Translations under genes and position numbers: made by a program
Shown: piece by piece, positions 1 to 12,689 of the stretch
Numbering within the stretch: the first letter of the stretch is position 1
Layout of the letters: the number at the start of each line of letters is the position of its first letter
Assembly: GCA_037043455.1 (NCBI GenBank)
Contig: JAWPHD010000008.1
Coordinates: 434,001 to 498,000, forward strand
Direction: 5' to 3'
Source: Cyrtodaria siliqua
Lineage: Eukaryota; Mollusca; Bivalvia; Adapedonta; Hiatellidae
DNA: 64,000 nt
The notes under the pieces: generated by a model
Database searches by the model: none
What the model was told of the DNA's origin: nothing
What the model saw: only the letters and a program-made list of their open reading frames with translations

Positions 1-1089
1 AAAAAACCCTGTGCCCTTTAAATAGAGTTTAACGCATGCACAAACTTTTTCTACCAGTTTAGGTTTTATGGGTCCGTACCTAACACATTTTCTTCCATTT
101 AGTCAGGGTGGATGTATTATTCTAAGCAAATTAACAGATGCACTTTTCAGATATAATTAAGGGAGTGCACATCTGGTGCACCCTCCTACAGTGAATTAAA
201 AGAGGTGTGCGACTGGTGCACACCCCTTGTGAATCCGCCTCTGACTATAATTACACGGGATAATAACGGCAACAATTATCCAATAGCAGATGTTATGCCA
301 CTGCAGGTTATTCTATTATATAGCTACATAAGACAATTATTCAGTACAAACACAATAATATTCATTTTGTAAAGCATAATATACTTTACAGTATTTTCTT
401 AATTTGCAAACAAAATAGTTTAACAAAACACATAAAAATTATGCTCTATTAATTGAGTAATCATGGAAGTCAGCTTAGCGGGAATAAAACTTCCAGAATT
501 TTAATGTATTTAAAAAATAGTATACACATTTCTGTGAGAAAATGAATGTGTTTAAAATTACTAAAACAGGACTACTTTTCTAAATGTTTTAAGAAGAGAT
601 AAGGTGAGTATACAATTATAAGCTCAAATGGGGCTGGACATTTGAGTGAAAAAACAAAATGTTACAGTAAGTGTAATGGCATTTCATGGCTATCTTATTT
701 ATTTATAAGGACCTCATTTATTATTGAAAAGATATTACTATGTTAAATTAGTAACTGAGCTACAAAATGACAGATCAGCTTTTTTCAATAATTGGGTATT
801 AACTGTGTTTATTCATTCCTTTTTTTAAAATTTGGTATTTCATGATTTTAATTGGGTAAACAAAAAAATCTCAATAAATGTTCGATACAGTTTTTCTATT
901 TTTTTCTATTACTTTGGGAACATATAACCCATATTATCACAATTGGGAATTTTAGTGTGATTTTTCATAAAACTGGGGAAAAAACACAGTAAAACATTCA
1001 TTTTATAAGTGTATCTTTAATACTATTTATAATACAGCAAGGTCAACAGAGGCATTAAAAGCGTTTCATACTCAGTACTCGTCACACTT
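1..1089. other. No gene seen
   Basis: AT-rich sequence. Only two similar 26-base stretches stand out, around 163-188 and 204-229, each with TGGTGCAC. No coding frame or RNA gene recognised. Confidence 0.5.
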
Positions 1090-1368
1090 CATTATGTGGT
1101 CGCGTCTTAATTCCATTAAGTGATGGGAAAGCTTATATTTGCAGGATTTTATAACGGATATTTCGACAATAAAATAAGTTTAAAATATGTTTTACTGGAG
1201 AAATGCGATAACCTGTTTAAAAATACCTATTAAATGTTTTAATTTTACAATATGCAAACTTTTTAAGCTGAAATTAAGGTTTTATTTCGTACCCCAACCA
1301 ACCCCGTTTTCGCTTCTTGGAGAAGGGGATGGCTGGGGTATGAAAGTTAATACTCGGACCACATAATG
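1090..1368 (+). mobile_element. MITE family 3 copy (CATTAYGTGGTC ends)
   Basis: Inverted termini CATTATGTGGTC and GACCACATAATG. The interior carries TTAATTCCATTAAG, GATGGGAAAGCTTA and a GAAGCGAAAACGGGGTTGG-type block on the complement, shared with the copies at 25178 and 52253. The open frame at 1274-1519 lies inside and is not a gene. Confidence 0.75.
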
Positions 1369-2604
1369 TACACTCCTTTTTTCTCTCTTTCAAATGGGAT
1401 TTTTGTCTCAAAATTGGAAAAAATATATAAGTTGCTTTAGCATTGGGAATATAGGCTAGCCCAATAATGGCTATAAAAACGGCTAAAAAACAAACCCTGT
1501 TATAATAAAAGACCAACACAGGGCTGAAATACTTGGATGATACAGATAGTGGCTATCTTTAAGCCAATGGATAAATATGATTTGCAGTCAAATCAAATCA
1601 TTTGTGCATTTTGATTACTTATGGGTATGCATGGGTCTGAATTTAATTAAATATTTTGACAGTTTGTATTAGATATTTATGCAAATACACTGCTTATCTG
1701 CCACAATATATTTAATCATTTATAAATATTCACTTGATGTACATTATAGAGAGCTCCAGATAAGCTTTCAGCACAGTGCATGTTGTATCACAGACATATT
1801 TGTTATTAGGTCTGTGGTTGTATGCATGGAAAAAAAACATTACGTATTTACATTTACAAATGTGTATAATTCTTAAAAACAAGTTTTTGACAAAGAATTA
1901 CCGGTAATGTAAAATGTTAATATTAAAACTCTTCAGTCATACCACAAAAATACTGCGTATTTCATCTTATCCTTACATTCAACACTGCTTGTCTTTTTTA
2001 AATGGCTGTAATTTGTGTCAAACAGGCGATAAAAAGGCCCTTTCTTTTTTCTTGCAGGCATCTACGAGTAAAATTTTGCTGGAGGCACTTGCCATTCTGT
2101 ATCTCCAACTTCAACCAGCATCTATCGAGTATGACTGGGCACACTCTAGTTTTCTAAGCTATTTAGTGAGGAGGTGGAAATTTATTCATAATAAATATTT
2201 ATCGGTGATTTTTTAACGCATTTTTCAGTCTACACATTAATTTTAGTTTTAATGCGTTTTTGGTGAACAAATATTCGTAATTAATTATTTTGAGCACTGT
2301 ACATATGCAGATAGTGACACACGTTTTATTTTGAGCACTGTACATACACATTTTCATCATCAGTAAGTAAGTGTGTTTTAAATAAATTATGTACTAAACT
2401 TAATCATGTTCATTTCAAGATACAAAGTAAAAACACCTCAGATGCGTTTTCCTCACTCAGGGAAAGGCACATTTTGTACATCAAAAATCTTACAATGATA
2501 AACTACCCTAAATTTGCAATGTTTTTTAATCCAAACCTTCACTGATGTAAAAAGATTAGTTTTTCAATATTATTTTTTTGTTTTTCATGAATAGTTTTTC
2601 AATA
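1369..2604. other. No gene seen
   Basis: The frames at 1679-1876 and 1914-2216 have no recognisable domain. A short block at 2055-2130 is open on both strands and looks like part of an unidentified repeat. Confidence 0.4.
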
Positions 2605-2926
2605 TTAAAGGCACACATGGCAATCTTCAGTTTTATATCACGCATTAAAATTAGTACAGTGATTTATTAATACTGTATGATTTTGACTTTAAAACTGCTC
2701 GCATAAATTAAATAAAAAATTGAGAATTCTATTTCCTTCCTTATTATACACATTTTTTAAATATATTATTGGTCTAATATTATCAAAAGTCAATAATATG
2801 TAAAAACAACTTGCTTTAAACTATTCTAACAATTAATATTGATGATTGAACAAATGCAAGTTAAGAGAAAAACTAACAGGGACGCGTGAGTTTTTAAAAA
2901 ATTAAGATTGCCGTGTGTCCCTTTAA
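2605..2926 (+). mobile_element. TTAA-flanked MITE, family 1 copy
   Basis: TTAA on both sides. The inverted termini read AGG(G/C)ACACAYGGCAATCTT on the left, with the complement ..AAGATTGCCGTGTGTCCCT on the right. Interior AT-rich, no coding. TTAA targets are the hallmark of piggyBac-type elements. Confidence 0.75.
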
Positions 2927-3444
2927 ATTGTGTGGTTAACAAATATTGTTCTAAACACTGTCAGAGAAAGCTTATGTACCTGATCTATGGGATAATTCTA
3001 TGGAAAACAACCTTCACCATTTTTCTTACCTCACACTATATAAATCAAGACTTCAAAAATCAAAGACTTAGTGTCTCATTCACCATAAATTTATTCAATC
3101 AATGTGACCATAACCCATACTGGTGCATGTGTATTTCACAATTCCACTACAAAAGGTTACCATTACCAGATGACTGGTTAGGCCAGAAAAAACTACATGT
3201 GTGGTTCCTATTACATGCTAACAAAAAAATTGGATACCGGTATATGTATACATGCCGGGAAAATATTTTATTTTCTAAAAAAAATAGAAAAAATTGTCTT
3301 TTTTTTCCCCTCACTCAACATGCTCAATAAACCAAATAAACTAATTTATATAAATATGTATTTGTTGATATCAGATACAGAATAGATAGAAAATATAATT
3401 TAATATTTTCTTCTTCATTTAAAAAAAAAATGACATAAAATATT

Positions 3445-3755
3445 TAGGGTCGGCACTTAAAAACGGGTCGGTCGTGAAACAGGAACCACACATATAAGTT
3501 TATTCAGCCTTAGGGCCATCCTTAAAAATATATTTGTTTGCTCTTTCCCGACCCAGGATTTTATAAGTGGGTAGGGGAATTTTTTCTTTTGCCAAAGACA
3601 GTAAAAAACGTAAGGAATTAAAGAAAAATATACTAAAAACAGTAAAAAAATTAAAAAAAATTAAAGAATTGCTATAAAAAGTTTTGGGTAGGGCCCTTTT
3701 TGGTGGGTAGGCAGGGAAACAGCAAACCAACAATGTTTTATGGTCGGCCTAGTGG
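3445..3755. mobile_element. Dispersed repeat with weak inverted ends
   Basis: The block runs from TAGGGTCGGCAC to GGTCGGCCTAG with an A-rich centre. The ends are weakly complementary. The minus-strand open frame 3500-3733 inside is low-complexity and not a gene. Confidence 0.35.
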
Positions 3756-3839
3756 GATACAAAACATCCTTTTTGTGTGACAGCTGCAAGTCACATTGTT
3801 TCGTTCAATTATAAGGAAATCTTTCAAATTCATGAAAAG

Positions 3840-3950
3840 GTAGAACTTAAACAGACTTTACAGACACAAGTTTGGCTTTGTAGAACATTCTCGACAAATA
3901 ACTTTGATGTCCTCAGCAGGGTGCCATGATCCAGCATCACAGTTATACAT
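3840..3950 (-). pseudogene. Relic of a piggyBac-like transposase C-terminal zinc finger
   Basis: The minus strand reads MYNCDAGSWHPAEDIKVICR, then ECSTKPNLCL, a TAA stop, then SLFKFY. The pattern CxxC..KPxLCL..xxFxxY is that of the cysteine-rich C-terminal finger of piggyBac-type (PGBD) transposases (CxxC...PxLC...CFxxYH), here broken by a stop and a lost Cys. No upstream transposase remains. The identification rests on a short motif. Confidence 0.4.
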
Positions 3951-4065
3951 ATTCAACCATAAAATTTAAAAGTAACTACCACACATCTAGCAAAAGTAGA
4001 AGGGAATTTTAAAGGATATTGTATATAAAACAAAATAAAACAAGAGGTCAATGACCTTGAAGCTC

Positions 4066-5735
4066 TACTGATTGATTTTGATTTCAGGAAGTAGTCTCTA
4101 CAAACTTGTTTTTTGAAAATTTATTTTTAGCTGTGGCAGCCATCTTGAATTTCCGGCCGACCTGAAATTTTGCTAGGATCAATTAGACATCAAGAGCAAC
4201 ATTCCTGTGAAGTTCATGAAAATCCGTCAAGTAGTTTCAGAGGAGTAGTCGCTACAAGTTTTCATTATATAACTCTATGTAAACAAAGATGGCCGCTGGC
4301 AGCCATGTTTAACATTGAATCAAAATGATTTTTGACAAGGACCAACATCATGTAATGCTGATCATTTTAGAAAAAGTCCCATATCAATATCACTTATAGT
4401 TTTCAAGAAGTAGTCGCTACAAACTTGCATTTTGAAAATCTATTTTTAGCCATGGCGGCCATCTTGAATTTCCGACCGACCTGAAATTTTGCTAGGATCA
4501 ATTAGACATCAAGAGCAACATTTCTGTGAAGTTTCATAGGAGTAGTCGCTACAAGTTTTCATTATATAACTCTATGTAAACAAAGATGGCCACTGGCAGC
4601 CATGTTTAATGTCGAATCAAAATAATGTTCGACTCGGATAACCATCATGTCATGCTGATCATTTTAGAAAAAGTCCCATATCAATATCACTTATAGTTTT
4701 CAAGAAGTAGTCGCTACAAACTTGTATTTTGAAAATCTATTTTTAGCCATATATCTTGAATTTTCGGCCGACCTGAAATTTTGCTAGGATCAATTAGACA
4801 TCAAGAGCAACATTTCTGTAAAGTTTCATGAAAATCCGTCAAGTAGTTTCAGAGGAGTAGTCGCTACAAACTTATTTTTTAAAAATCTATTTTTAACTGT
4901 GGCAGCTATCTTGAATTTCTGGCCGATCTGAAATTTTGCTAGGATCAATTAGACATTAAGAGCAACATTCCTGTAAAGTTTCATGAAAATCCGCCAAGTA
5001 GTTTCAGAGGAGTAGTCGCTACAAGTTTTTACTATATAACTCTATGTAAACAAAGATGGCCGCTGGCAGCCACGTTTAACGTCGAATCAAAACGATTTTT
5101 GATAAGGACCAACATCATGTCATGCTGATCATTTTAGAAAAAGTCCCATATCAATATCGCTTATAGTTTTCATGAAGTAGTCGCTACAAACTTGTATTTT
5201 GAAAATTTACTTTTAGCCGTGGCGGCCATCTTGAATTTTCGGCCGACCTGAAATTTTGCTAGGATCAATTAGACATCAAGAGCAACATTCCTGTGAAGTT
5301 TCATGAAAATCCGTCAAGTAGTTTCAGAGGAGTAGTCGCTACAAGTTTTCATTATATAACTCTATGTAAACAAAGATGGCCGCTGGCAGCCATGTTTAAC
5401 GTCAAATCAAAACGATTTTCGACAAGGACCAACATCATGTCATGCTGATCATTTTAGAAAAAGTCCCATATCAATATCACTTATAGTTTTCAAGAAGTAG
5501 TCGCTACAAACTTGTATTTAAAAAATCTATTTTTAGCTTTGGCGGCCATCTTGGATTTCACATCAACATGAATTTTTGCTAGGATCAACTAGACTTCATG
5601 GGCAACATTTCTGTAAAGTTTTATGAATATCCATCCAGTAGTTTCAGAGGAGTAGTCGCTACAAATAAAAGTTAACGGACGGACGGACAGACGCCGCACC
5701 ACGGCATAAGCTCTGCTGATCTCTGATCAGTAGAG
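4066..5735. mobile_element. 1.7 kb element made of ~320-base internal repeats
   Basis: Near-identical blocks containing AATTTTGCTAGGATCAA recur at about 4164, 4486, 4769, 4930, 5248 and 5570. Full units are about 320 bases, each built of two related halves of about 160 that share AGTAGTCGCTACAA. The ends carry AGCTCTACTGAT and its complement ATCAGTAGAGCT, and GGACGGACGGACAGACGCCG precedes the right end. No coding frame. Confidence 0.65.
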
Positions 5736-7552
5736 CTAAAAACTACTCAAAGTAGCCAGGGAAAGTTAAGGTGCCTTTAAAGGACGCCACTAAATATACC
5801 ATAACCCAACTGTGAACAGTCAATCGTGATAGTCTCACCCTTTAGAAAGCGGCTGTCGACCCGGATGGAACAGTGTGTCTGCAGACAGTTTCCTAGAACT
5901 ACTAATTAAAGTCTGAATATGTTAAAAACTGTTAACCTTTCCGGAGATGATAGAGACTTTGTGTCAAGTATTAGTGTATAATATAACCGTAAAATTTGCT
6001 ATTAAATCATCCAATGGACCAAGCCATTAATAGAAACTGATTGGAAATGTATGCTTTGTTAAAAAGATTTGCTAACTTTTTAACTCTGGTGTTTACATAA
6101 ATAATACCTGTGCTATAAATAAACAATTTGGATCTGCACGCTACCTGTTGTTTGCTTCGCGTCAGCGTGGCATATAGGGGATACAGCATAATGAGTACAC
6201 TGATATTTATTCAGCATAGTGTGTAAAGTTTAATTCTATTCCATTGATTGACTGCATAATTCTCTAAGCTGGTACTGTAAATGCTTCCAACCCGTTAATA
6301 CACATTCATATTTATTATAAGGTGAGCCTTTGCCGAATGTATACCCTGTTTTGCACCGTTAATGGTCAAACATATATAATTAGATTGTGTAGACTTAGAT
6401 CCTATGCAACAAAGGCACTATCAAGCTACCAAAATAAATATAAAAGAGTTATTTGATAAAATTTATTTCAGTCTTGTTTTAGACTAGTTGAAAAGAAATC
6501 AGACTGTAGCATGCATTGTAATATGTTCATGTTTGTATAAATTTACTTTTTTACACCCCCACTGAGGGGCTCCAGTTTATCTGCATATATATATAATTAG
6601 TACTTTTTCCATACCATTTCGTATTTGTAAATAGTTTTACTATCATCCCATATTTGTAAACAGTTTCACCTATATATTGAATGTTTAAATACTTATATTT
6701 TTCATTTATTTCAAGCACCATTCATTCACTCATTCTTATGAGTACTTCGTCAACTGTTTCAGTTTACATTATAATAAGCATATTCTGCGTTTAAAGTAAT
6801 TTCTATAATCTGAAACTGCTTTATAAAATCCATTCCCAAATCCCTTTATTCCCCAAGTATTAACCTGGTTATAAATATAACTAACTTCGTAGTCTTTATT
6901 TTGTAAAACTGATATAAAATGGGAATTTTTTTGTTTAAATATGAACATATGTCAAGCAATGCTAAATTGTTTTTCCTAATTTAGTACCTACAACCATCCT
7001 TTAAAGAACCATCCTTTAAAGAAACTAACCTGCCAAATAACGGCAAAATTCAATTATTACACTTACAAACCATCAAATCAAAACTCTGTACAGGTTATAT
7101 AATACTGTATAATTTATGTGCCGATTAAAAAATGCAGGTTTAATTCATGGGTTTTTATAATACCCGTGAATGTATTATGAGTTGGTAATTTGATGCTCCA
7201 GTTTTTTTGTTTGGTCTGTTAAAGCCCTTTATATAGGCTTTATATTGTGCCTATAGAGTCTGGATTCTTAAAATATATGTAAGTAATAAACAAGCAGATA
7301 ATTCTGACAGAAATTATTACAGAATTTCTTAAGAAATGCATCAATTGAATATCCATTGAGTGAACATTAGTAAAAACTTTTATTTATTTGACATCGACTG
7401 CGGAACAAGCTACACTGTTTTAACAAATCACTCTTGATGGCACGGATGACAGTGTTAGCATGGTTTTGAGGTGATGCCTGATGGGGAACATTATAATTGT
7501 ACATATTTACATGCTTACAGTTGAACTAGTTTAGAAATAGGAAACTACTCAC
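5736..7552. other. AT-rich stretch, possible intron of the minus-strand gene
   Basis: If the 7553-7677 exon is real, this lies in its first intron. A block at 7140-7260 (AATACCCGTGA.., GTTAAAGCC) recurs at 38400-38560. Two exon-like islands were considered and rejected for phase. Confidence 0.4.
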
Positions 7553-7677
7553 TTTTCAGGTTTATCAACTTTGTCAGGAGATTTGCTGAAGTCCAGTCCC
7601 AATTTAGACTGACTGTCAAAGTCAGCCTTCGAAGACCGAGAGGGGCTGGTGGTTTTCATCGACATCCTGGCCTATCT
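7553..7677 (-). CDS. Candidate first coding exon of an unidentified second gene
   Basis: On the minus strand an acceptor (tgtgcag) is followed by a 12-base leader, then ATG at 7665 (A at -3) and 37 open codons: MSMKTTSPSRSSKADFDSQS and then KLGLDFSKSPDKVDKPE. Donor gtgagt begins at 7552 (phase 2). Codon use is clearly less AT-rich than the surroundings, and the other frames are closed by stops. The peptide is hydrophilic and Ser/Lys/Asp-rich, without a domain I recognise. No downstream exon with a matching phase was found in 1-7552, so the gene would continue out of the window. It would be transcribed divergently from the transporter, 10.7 kb away. Confidence 0.45.
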
Positions 7678-8106
7678 CTGCACAGTGAAATCTATCTAAC
7701 ATTGTAATTAAGGAAAAAATTCACAACATACAACACAATATTATAAAAATGAAATATATCTTTTATGAATGACATGTTTAAAGACATGACATAGAAAATT
7801 CAATGATTTTATAAAAAAAATATTTTCGAAAACAGCATGAGCAGAATAACTTGTTTTAAGCAAGTTAATAATCTGGATATTCTTCTGGCTGCATTAGACA
7901 CCAATCTAGAGGAGCTTACAAAGGGCTTTCCTTAACCGCCGTGATTTACCCTCCTAATTCGGTAAGGTGATCAGCTTTACTTTTAGAACGTTCTCTGTTA
8001 CCATGGTTACTCAAAAACAAAAGTAAAAGCTCTGTTATACTGTATAATAGTCTGCATTAGCAAAAAATATAGAACACAAGATTTCAAAGTTAATGAATAA
8101 GTAACT
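7678..8106. other. Upstream of the minus-strand exon, nothing clear
   Basis: AT-rich sequence that could hold untranslated leader exons of the minus-strand gene. None can be defined. Confidence 0.3.
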
Positions 8107-8634
8107 TTAAAGGGACATTGTCCGTAACTTTTAGCTTATAAAACACACACTAATTATGTTCGCAAATATTACACACCAAACATTATTGAATATTTACTAA
8201 TTAAAGCAGGATTGCTTGACGGAATTCAATCGCGATACAAAAAAAAAAGAGAAACCATTTCGAGCGTTTGAACTCGTAGCCCAAACTAAATTTACACTCG
8301 CGGTAATAATAGTGAGCGTGAGCGTAAAAGTGGTCGACACAGCTCCCAACAGTACTGAGCTAACCGGGCTATACATATTACGCACTACATACTATGGTGA
8401 CAATCTAATGTGCTAATGGTAGTCACGTGATCGCAGAAAAGGTAAATACGGTGGATCCCACTTTATTTACAAATAATAATTTAAGCTCTTTTTTTTTTCC
8501 AAACTCACGAATGTATTACTAAGACTTCTTAGTGTCTATGCCCATGTTTTCATGTATACATATCACTGAATAAAAGTCTGGCAGTTATTTGGTTATGCTC
8601 AATATCTGCTTGCTTGCGGATAGTGTCCCTTTAA
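8107..8634 (+). mobile_element. TTAA-flanked MITE, family 2
   Basis: TTAA both sides. The inverted termini AGGGACATTGTCCGTAA and AGGGACACTATCCGCAA (complement of the right end) share AGGGACA with family 1 but differ inside. The 528-base interior has no significant coding. Confidence 0.65.
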
Positions 8635-9479
8635 ACAATATTTGGTTGCATGACCCAGTTTTCGTAAAAATGTGACTAAAAAAACTGTCACAAAAAGCAA
8701 TTTAATCAAATAATTTACATGTTTCCCTGTATAACACTTAATTATCATGCACAACAACTTTGGTGGGCTTTGCTCTTCTAGTTTAAGAGAAGTACGTGTA
8801 GACGACTCACATTTTACAATATTCGGATTTTCCAGTGATGTTCATCTGCCTTTGCTTCCTACATTGTCATATGTTATTTCTTACAAGTGATGCTGCCAAG
8901 TTTGATGTTAGTAGCTAAAAATGTTTGCGGAGTAGGTGACACAAGTTTAAGACGGACGGAAACACAGAAGATGGATGGGTGCTGTTTCTGTATCTCCACG
9001 AATATGGGGATCAAATAGTATTTCAGCTGACTTTTAAAAACAGCATACATGTAACTGACTTGCAAATATATTACTAGTATTTCTTCTACATTGAAAAGTG
9101 TTACAAGAACATTGAAAAAATCAGTCTGAAATCTCGATCTCTTGGATGCATTACAAACACTGCTCAAATTCAAAGTTGGTCAAGTGATCAAGACATGCCT
9201 ATCTATATCATTATCTCTAATGAACACATCACAATGCTTACAGTTACATGCACATTGAAAAATCGCAACAGTTTTTTCTAAATAATTATTTAAGATCAGT
9301 ATTTGTGAAAACACTCATGGGAATAGTAGTTCACAGCATATGTTGGTAAAGCAATAAAGGCATGTTTGTGCCAGAAGATTTAAGGGATGACCATGCCGGA
9401 AAAAAGTGGCTCCTTTGCAGACATGTAGGATCAAATGCCAGACTCGAAAAAGACCTTAGGAGAATGTTACTGGGTTAAA
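8635..9479. other. No gene seen
   Basis: The minus-strand open frame 8874-9173 has no recognisable domain and ordinary AT-rich composition. Confidence 0.4.
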
Positions 9480-9700
9480 AGATAAAAGTCACGCGCGCGC
9501 CAACATCCTGTATGCAGGAAAACATGCAAAACGTTAGTAGCTGGTGGCGTCAACGCAAAACATGTCTCTAATATGCAAGAAAAAGAATCTATCAAGGGTA
9601 TTCGGTTCAGATAGGGAATTCCAGTGTTTTAATCGGAACACTTATACCTCGGGTTGAAATTCCCTATTTTCACTGGATACCCATGAAAGATTCTTATAAT
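9480..9700 (+). repeat. Dispersed palindrome-bearing repeat, copy 1
   Basis: Shares AAAAGTCACGCGCGC, GCAAAACGTTAGTAGCTGG and ACACTTATACCTCGGG with 28845-29022, and is in reverse to 57359-57640. Arms AGAATCTATCAAGGGTATTC and its relative ATACCCATGAAAGATTCT form an inverted pair. Confidence 0.55.
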
Positions 9701-10464
9701 CTGTTATGCTATGGCTATGTTACGCCACTTTTAAATGTTATGCTATGGCTATGTTACGCCATTTTAAAATTATTGAACCCACAGGGCCACATGACCCAAC
9801 AAATCTAAATTATTGGGAAAGGGCCTCCTTGGAAAGTAATGTCTCAAAGTACTTATTTAGATATATTGCTTAAGTCGAATTGTTCGTTTCCATGACGGTT
9901 TGCTAGGTTTTTTTCTAGTCACTAGTCTATTCCATATATCAAATACATGGCATTTGAGTTTGAAATTCAATATCAAAATTACATGAAGCTCTACCATGAA
10001 GGAGCACTCGATTTCGTTAACATTTCATTCAAATATCTACATTTAAATAAGTATATGGGTAAAGGATACCGTAGATTATTTAATGGTTAATTAAAAGAAT
10101 GTCCATATCTGTATTTGAGTGTATTTAAGGCAGTGCTTGACACAGAAATGATCATACAAAACAATCCAACTTTTCCGCCATTTTGAAGCCAAAGTTGCTA
10201 GGGAAAATAGAAAGTAAGAAATCCAAGTTTGATATTAAACGAAATTTTATTTAATTATCTACTCGTAAGCTTACGATATTTGTAAGAATAACATTCTAAA
10301 AGGTTGGTTATTATTAAATTAATTTACAACTTAATAAACTGTATTCTAAAGATACATTAATACTTGTGGCATTTAAATAAAATTATTAAATTTTACTTTT
10401 TAGCAGGTGCTCGGTGTCATACAAACCATAAAGACGTAAAAATAGCATTGCGTCATGCGTGTGA
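9701..10464. other. No gene seen
   Basis: One short direct duplication, GTTATGCTATGGCTATGTTACGCC-type, at 9704 and 9737. Otherwise plain AT-rich sequence. Confidence 0.45.
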
Positions 10465-10912
10465 TTGTGGGCGGAGTGGTGGTGGGGCGGCTGGGGGTGT
10501 GCTTATCTCTTAAGGCGTACCGGAAGTAAAACAAATCCCATTGATTCCTGTACACTATTTCCCAAGCTTTCTAGTTTCAATTTTTTTCAAAATGAAGTTC
10601 AAACTAAGATTCACTTACATATGCTTAGTGATGCGACCTTCCTCTCTAGAAAACTGCTGAGAATTGTAGGGGTCATGTGGCATATAAGAAAATAAAATTC
10701 TGATCTTTGATGACACCGTGGACAACTGCATTCATTTCTGCACCTGTAACATGTATTCTAATTTCACTTTCAAAAGTTCAAGTTGATAAATAAAATCATC
10801 ATACAACCATGAAAATGGTTCTTAGCTCCCACACACAAGTCATTAAAGTCGAAATGACTTTTATTATTGGCTTGTTTGTGAGAGCTTAGAACCATTTGCA
10901 TGGTTGTATGAT
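10465..10912 (-). repeat. Dispersed repeat with palindromic end, copy 1
   Basis: Matches 21040-21430 in reverse (GAACTTCATTTTGAAAAAA, CCACATGACCCCTAC, TTTGCATGGTTGTATGAT). Here the end is duplicated as an inverted pair, 10798-10912, with AACCATTTGCATGGTTGTAT on one arm and ATACAACCATGAAAATGGTT on the other. Confidence 0.55.
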
Positions 10913-11819
10913 TATTACAGAAAAAAAGGAATTAGTTACTCAAAAATGTGATTTACTTTCTGTATACCCTACAAGTTATTTACTTAAATCGTAGGCATCT
11001 TTGTACGTATGTCTTTCATGTTTACCAGCACAATTTAGGTATTTAAGCGATTATTTAATTTAGGTATTTAAGCGATTTAATTTGGCGAAGCACTGCTGGC
11101 CCGCCTACAACTTTCCTCCAGATAAGAAAAAAAAACGCTAATAAAAACATAAAATAAAGCATTAAAAACTGAAGGGGGTTAGGTTTTTTTATGGTAAACT
11201 ATTCCGAAATGTGTCTTTTGTTATAACGTTCAGAATATCTTAAAATATGTCAAAAATGACGATTTTCGAATTTTGTTTATTCCCTCAAAAAGTATTTCTT
11301 GTTTAATCTAGGGGAGCATGCCAGCATTCCCCCATTAGCAACTTCGCACATATATTAGTCTACGCGTACAGTTAGCGGGCATTTCAAACAAATATCATGT
11401 CTTCTAATGTGTGATTATCGATCAGTAAAAATGCATTTAATTTGACAGAACAGGCGAAATAGCCAAGTGGTCTCTTTTTATTATTATTATTTTGTTAAGA
11501 TGTGTTATTAATATTGTTATCAATAATTATTTGTGATGTACAACTGTTATATAAAATAAGATGTAAGTATATATTTCTCAGTATGTTAATAAATCAAAAT
11601 ATATAATTCATTTTATTTGCCAGCCGCTACAACCCGACCGCTACAACCCGCTATATACACTATACAACATTGTCCGGAAGATATATATGATGATTTAATA
11701 CATTACACTGCTAATGTCCGAAATATATTGATTTAGATATAAACCATATATACTATTCAAATTTAACTCAAACAGTTCAAATTAATACACATTCACTGTA
11801 ACAATATCATCAGTATGTA
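10913..11819. other. No gene seen
   Basis: A small direct repeat AATTTAGGTATTTAAGCGAT at 11032 and 11059. No coding signal. Confidence 0.45.
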
Positions 11820-12150
11820 CTGTAACAACGCTAAAGGTACCAATTCCGCTAAAGGTAACAATTACAAGTACCGAAAAGTAACAGCGCTTACGCCACAGGT
11901 GCCATGTAACTAAAAATAACCCATTTACTCAATTTTCGTTGAAACTGTAGATGTTGAAAACAGTTGTTACCGTTAGCATTAGCCATTACCATTAGTGGAA
12001 GAGGTGATGTTACCTTTAGCGGAGGTTGTTATTTTTAGCGTTGAATTTGTTACCTTTAGCGAAGGTTGTTGCCTTTAGCGTTGGAATTTTTACCTTTAGC
12101 GGCCGTTGTTACCTTTAGCGGAAATGTTACCTTTAGCGTTGTTACATGTA
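11820..12150. repeat. Inverted and tandem array of a CCTTTAGCG motif
   Basis: CGCTAAAGGTA-type units at 11826-11880 face GTTACCTTTAGCGG-type units at 11960-12145 in the opposite direction, so the block is partly palindromic. Individual units are about 14-30 bases and drift in sequence. Confidence 0.6.
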
Positions 12151-12689
12151 TACATTGAAATCATTGGTGGTATTCAACACGTATGAGTCGGCAAGAAATT
12201 ATTCTGATTCCCTCCAATTTGTATCATACGCATGTTTTTTGTTGTTCTTTATCTAGTATCACCACGAGTGAACGTTTTCCTTCCGGTGTCTCCCCGATGT
12301 GTAAATATAAATGTTATGATTTTTACTGAATTTATATAAATACATGCATGTTTTCTCTGCAGTAAGTATACGCAAATGTTACGGTTGTCTCTAGTATGTA
12401 TTCAGATGTGTAGACACGTGTATGATATTTTTTCCACCGGGGATTGATCAGTGTGTAATGATTTTTTCCATTAACGACTATTATGGATCAGTGCAATGGT
12501 TTCTTTATAACACGGATCAACATGTGTACAAGTTTCTCTCTAGTGTGACACATGTGTACTGGCACATTATGTATTAACACAATTAATGGCCTCTCTCCCC
12601 TTTCGTATACACATGTGCACAGGTTTCTCTCTACTGTAGATGTACAAGAACAAGCTGCTTCTCCCTAGTGTGGGTTCACACATGTTAAT
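12151..12689. other. No gene seen; edge of the zinc-finger-linker-like array
   Basis: Loose ACATGTGTAC..TTTCTCTC echoes of the 33-base array appear from about 12400. No finger (CxxC..HxxxH) could be read. Confidence 0.4.

Noticed and set aside
5829..5873. Minus-strand exon-like island between tctgcag and gtgaga
   Set aside because: Joined in phase to the 7553 exon it hits TAA after 12 codons. The only open frames need another phase.
7384..7474. Minus-strand island reading ASPQNHANTVIRAIKSDLL
   Set aside because: Its frame does not fit the phase 2 donor of the 7553 exon and the intron would be only about 79 bases. No donor follows in frame.
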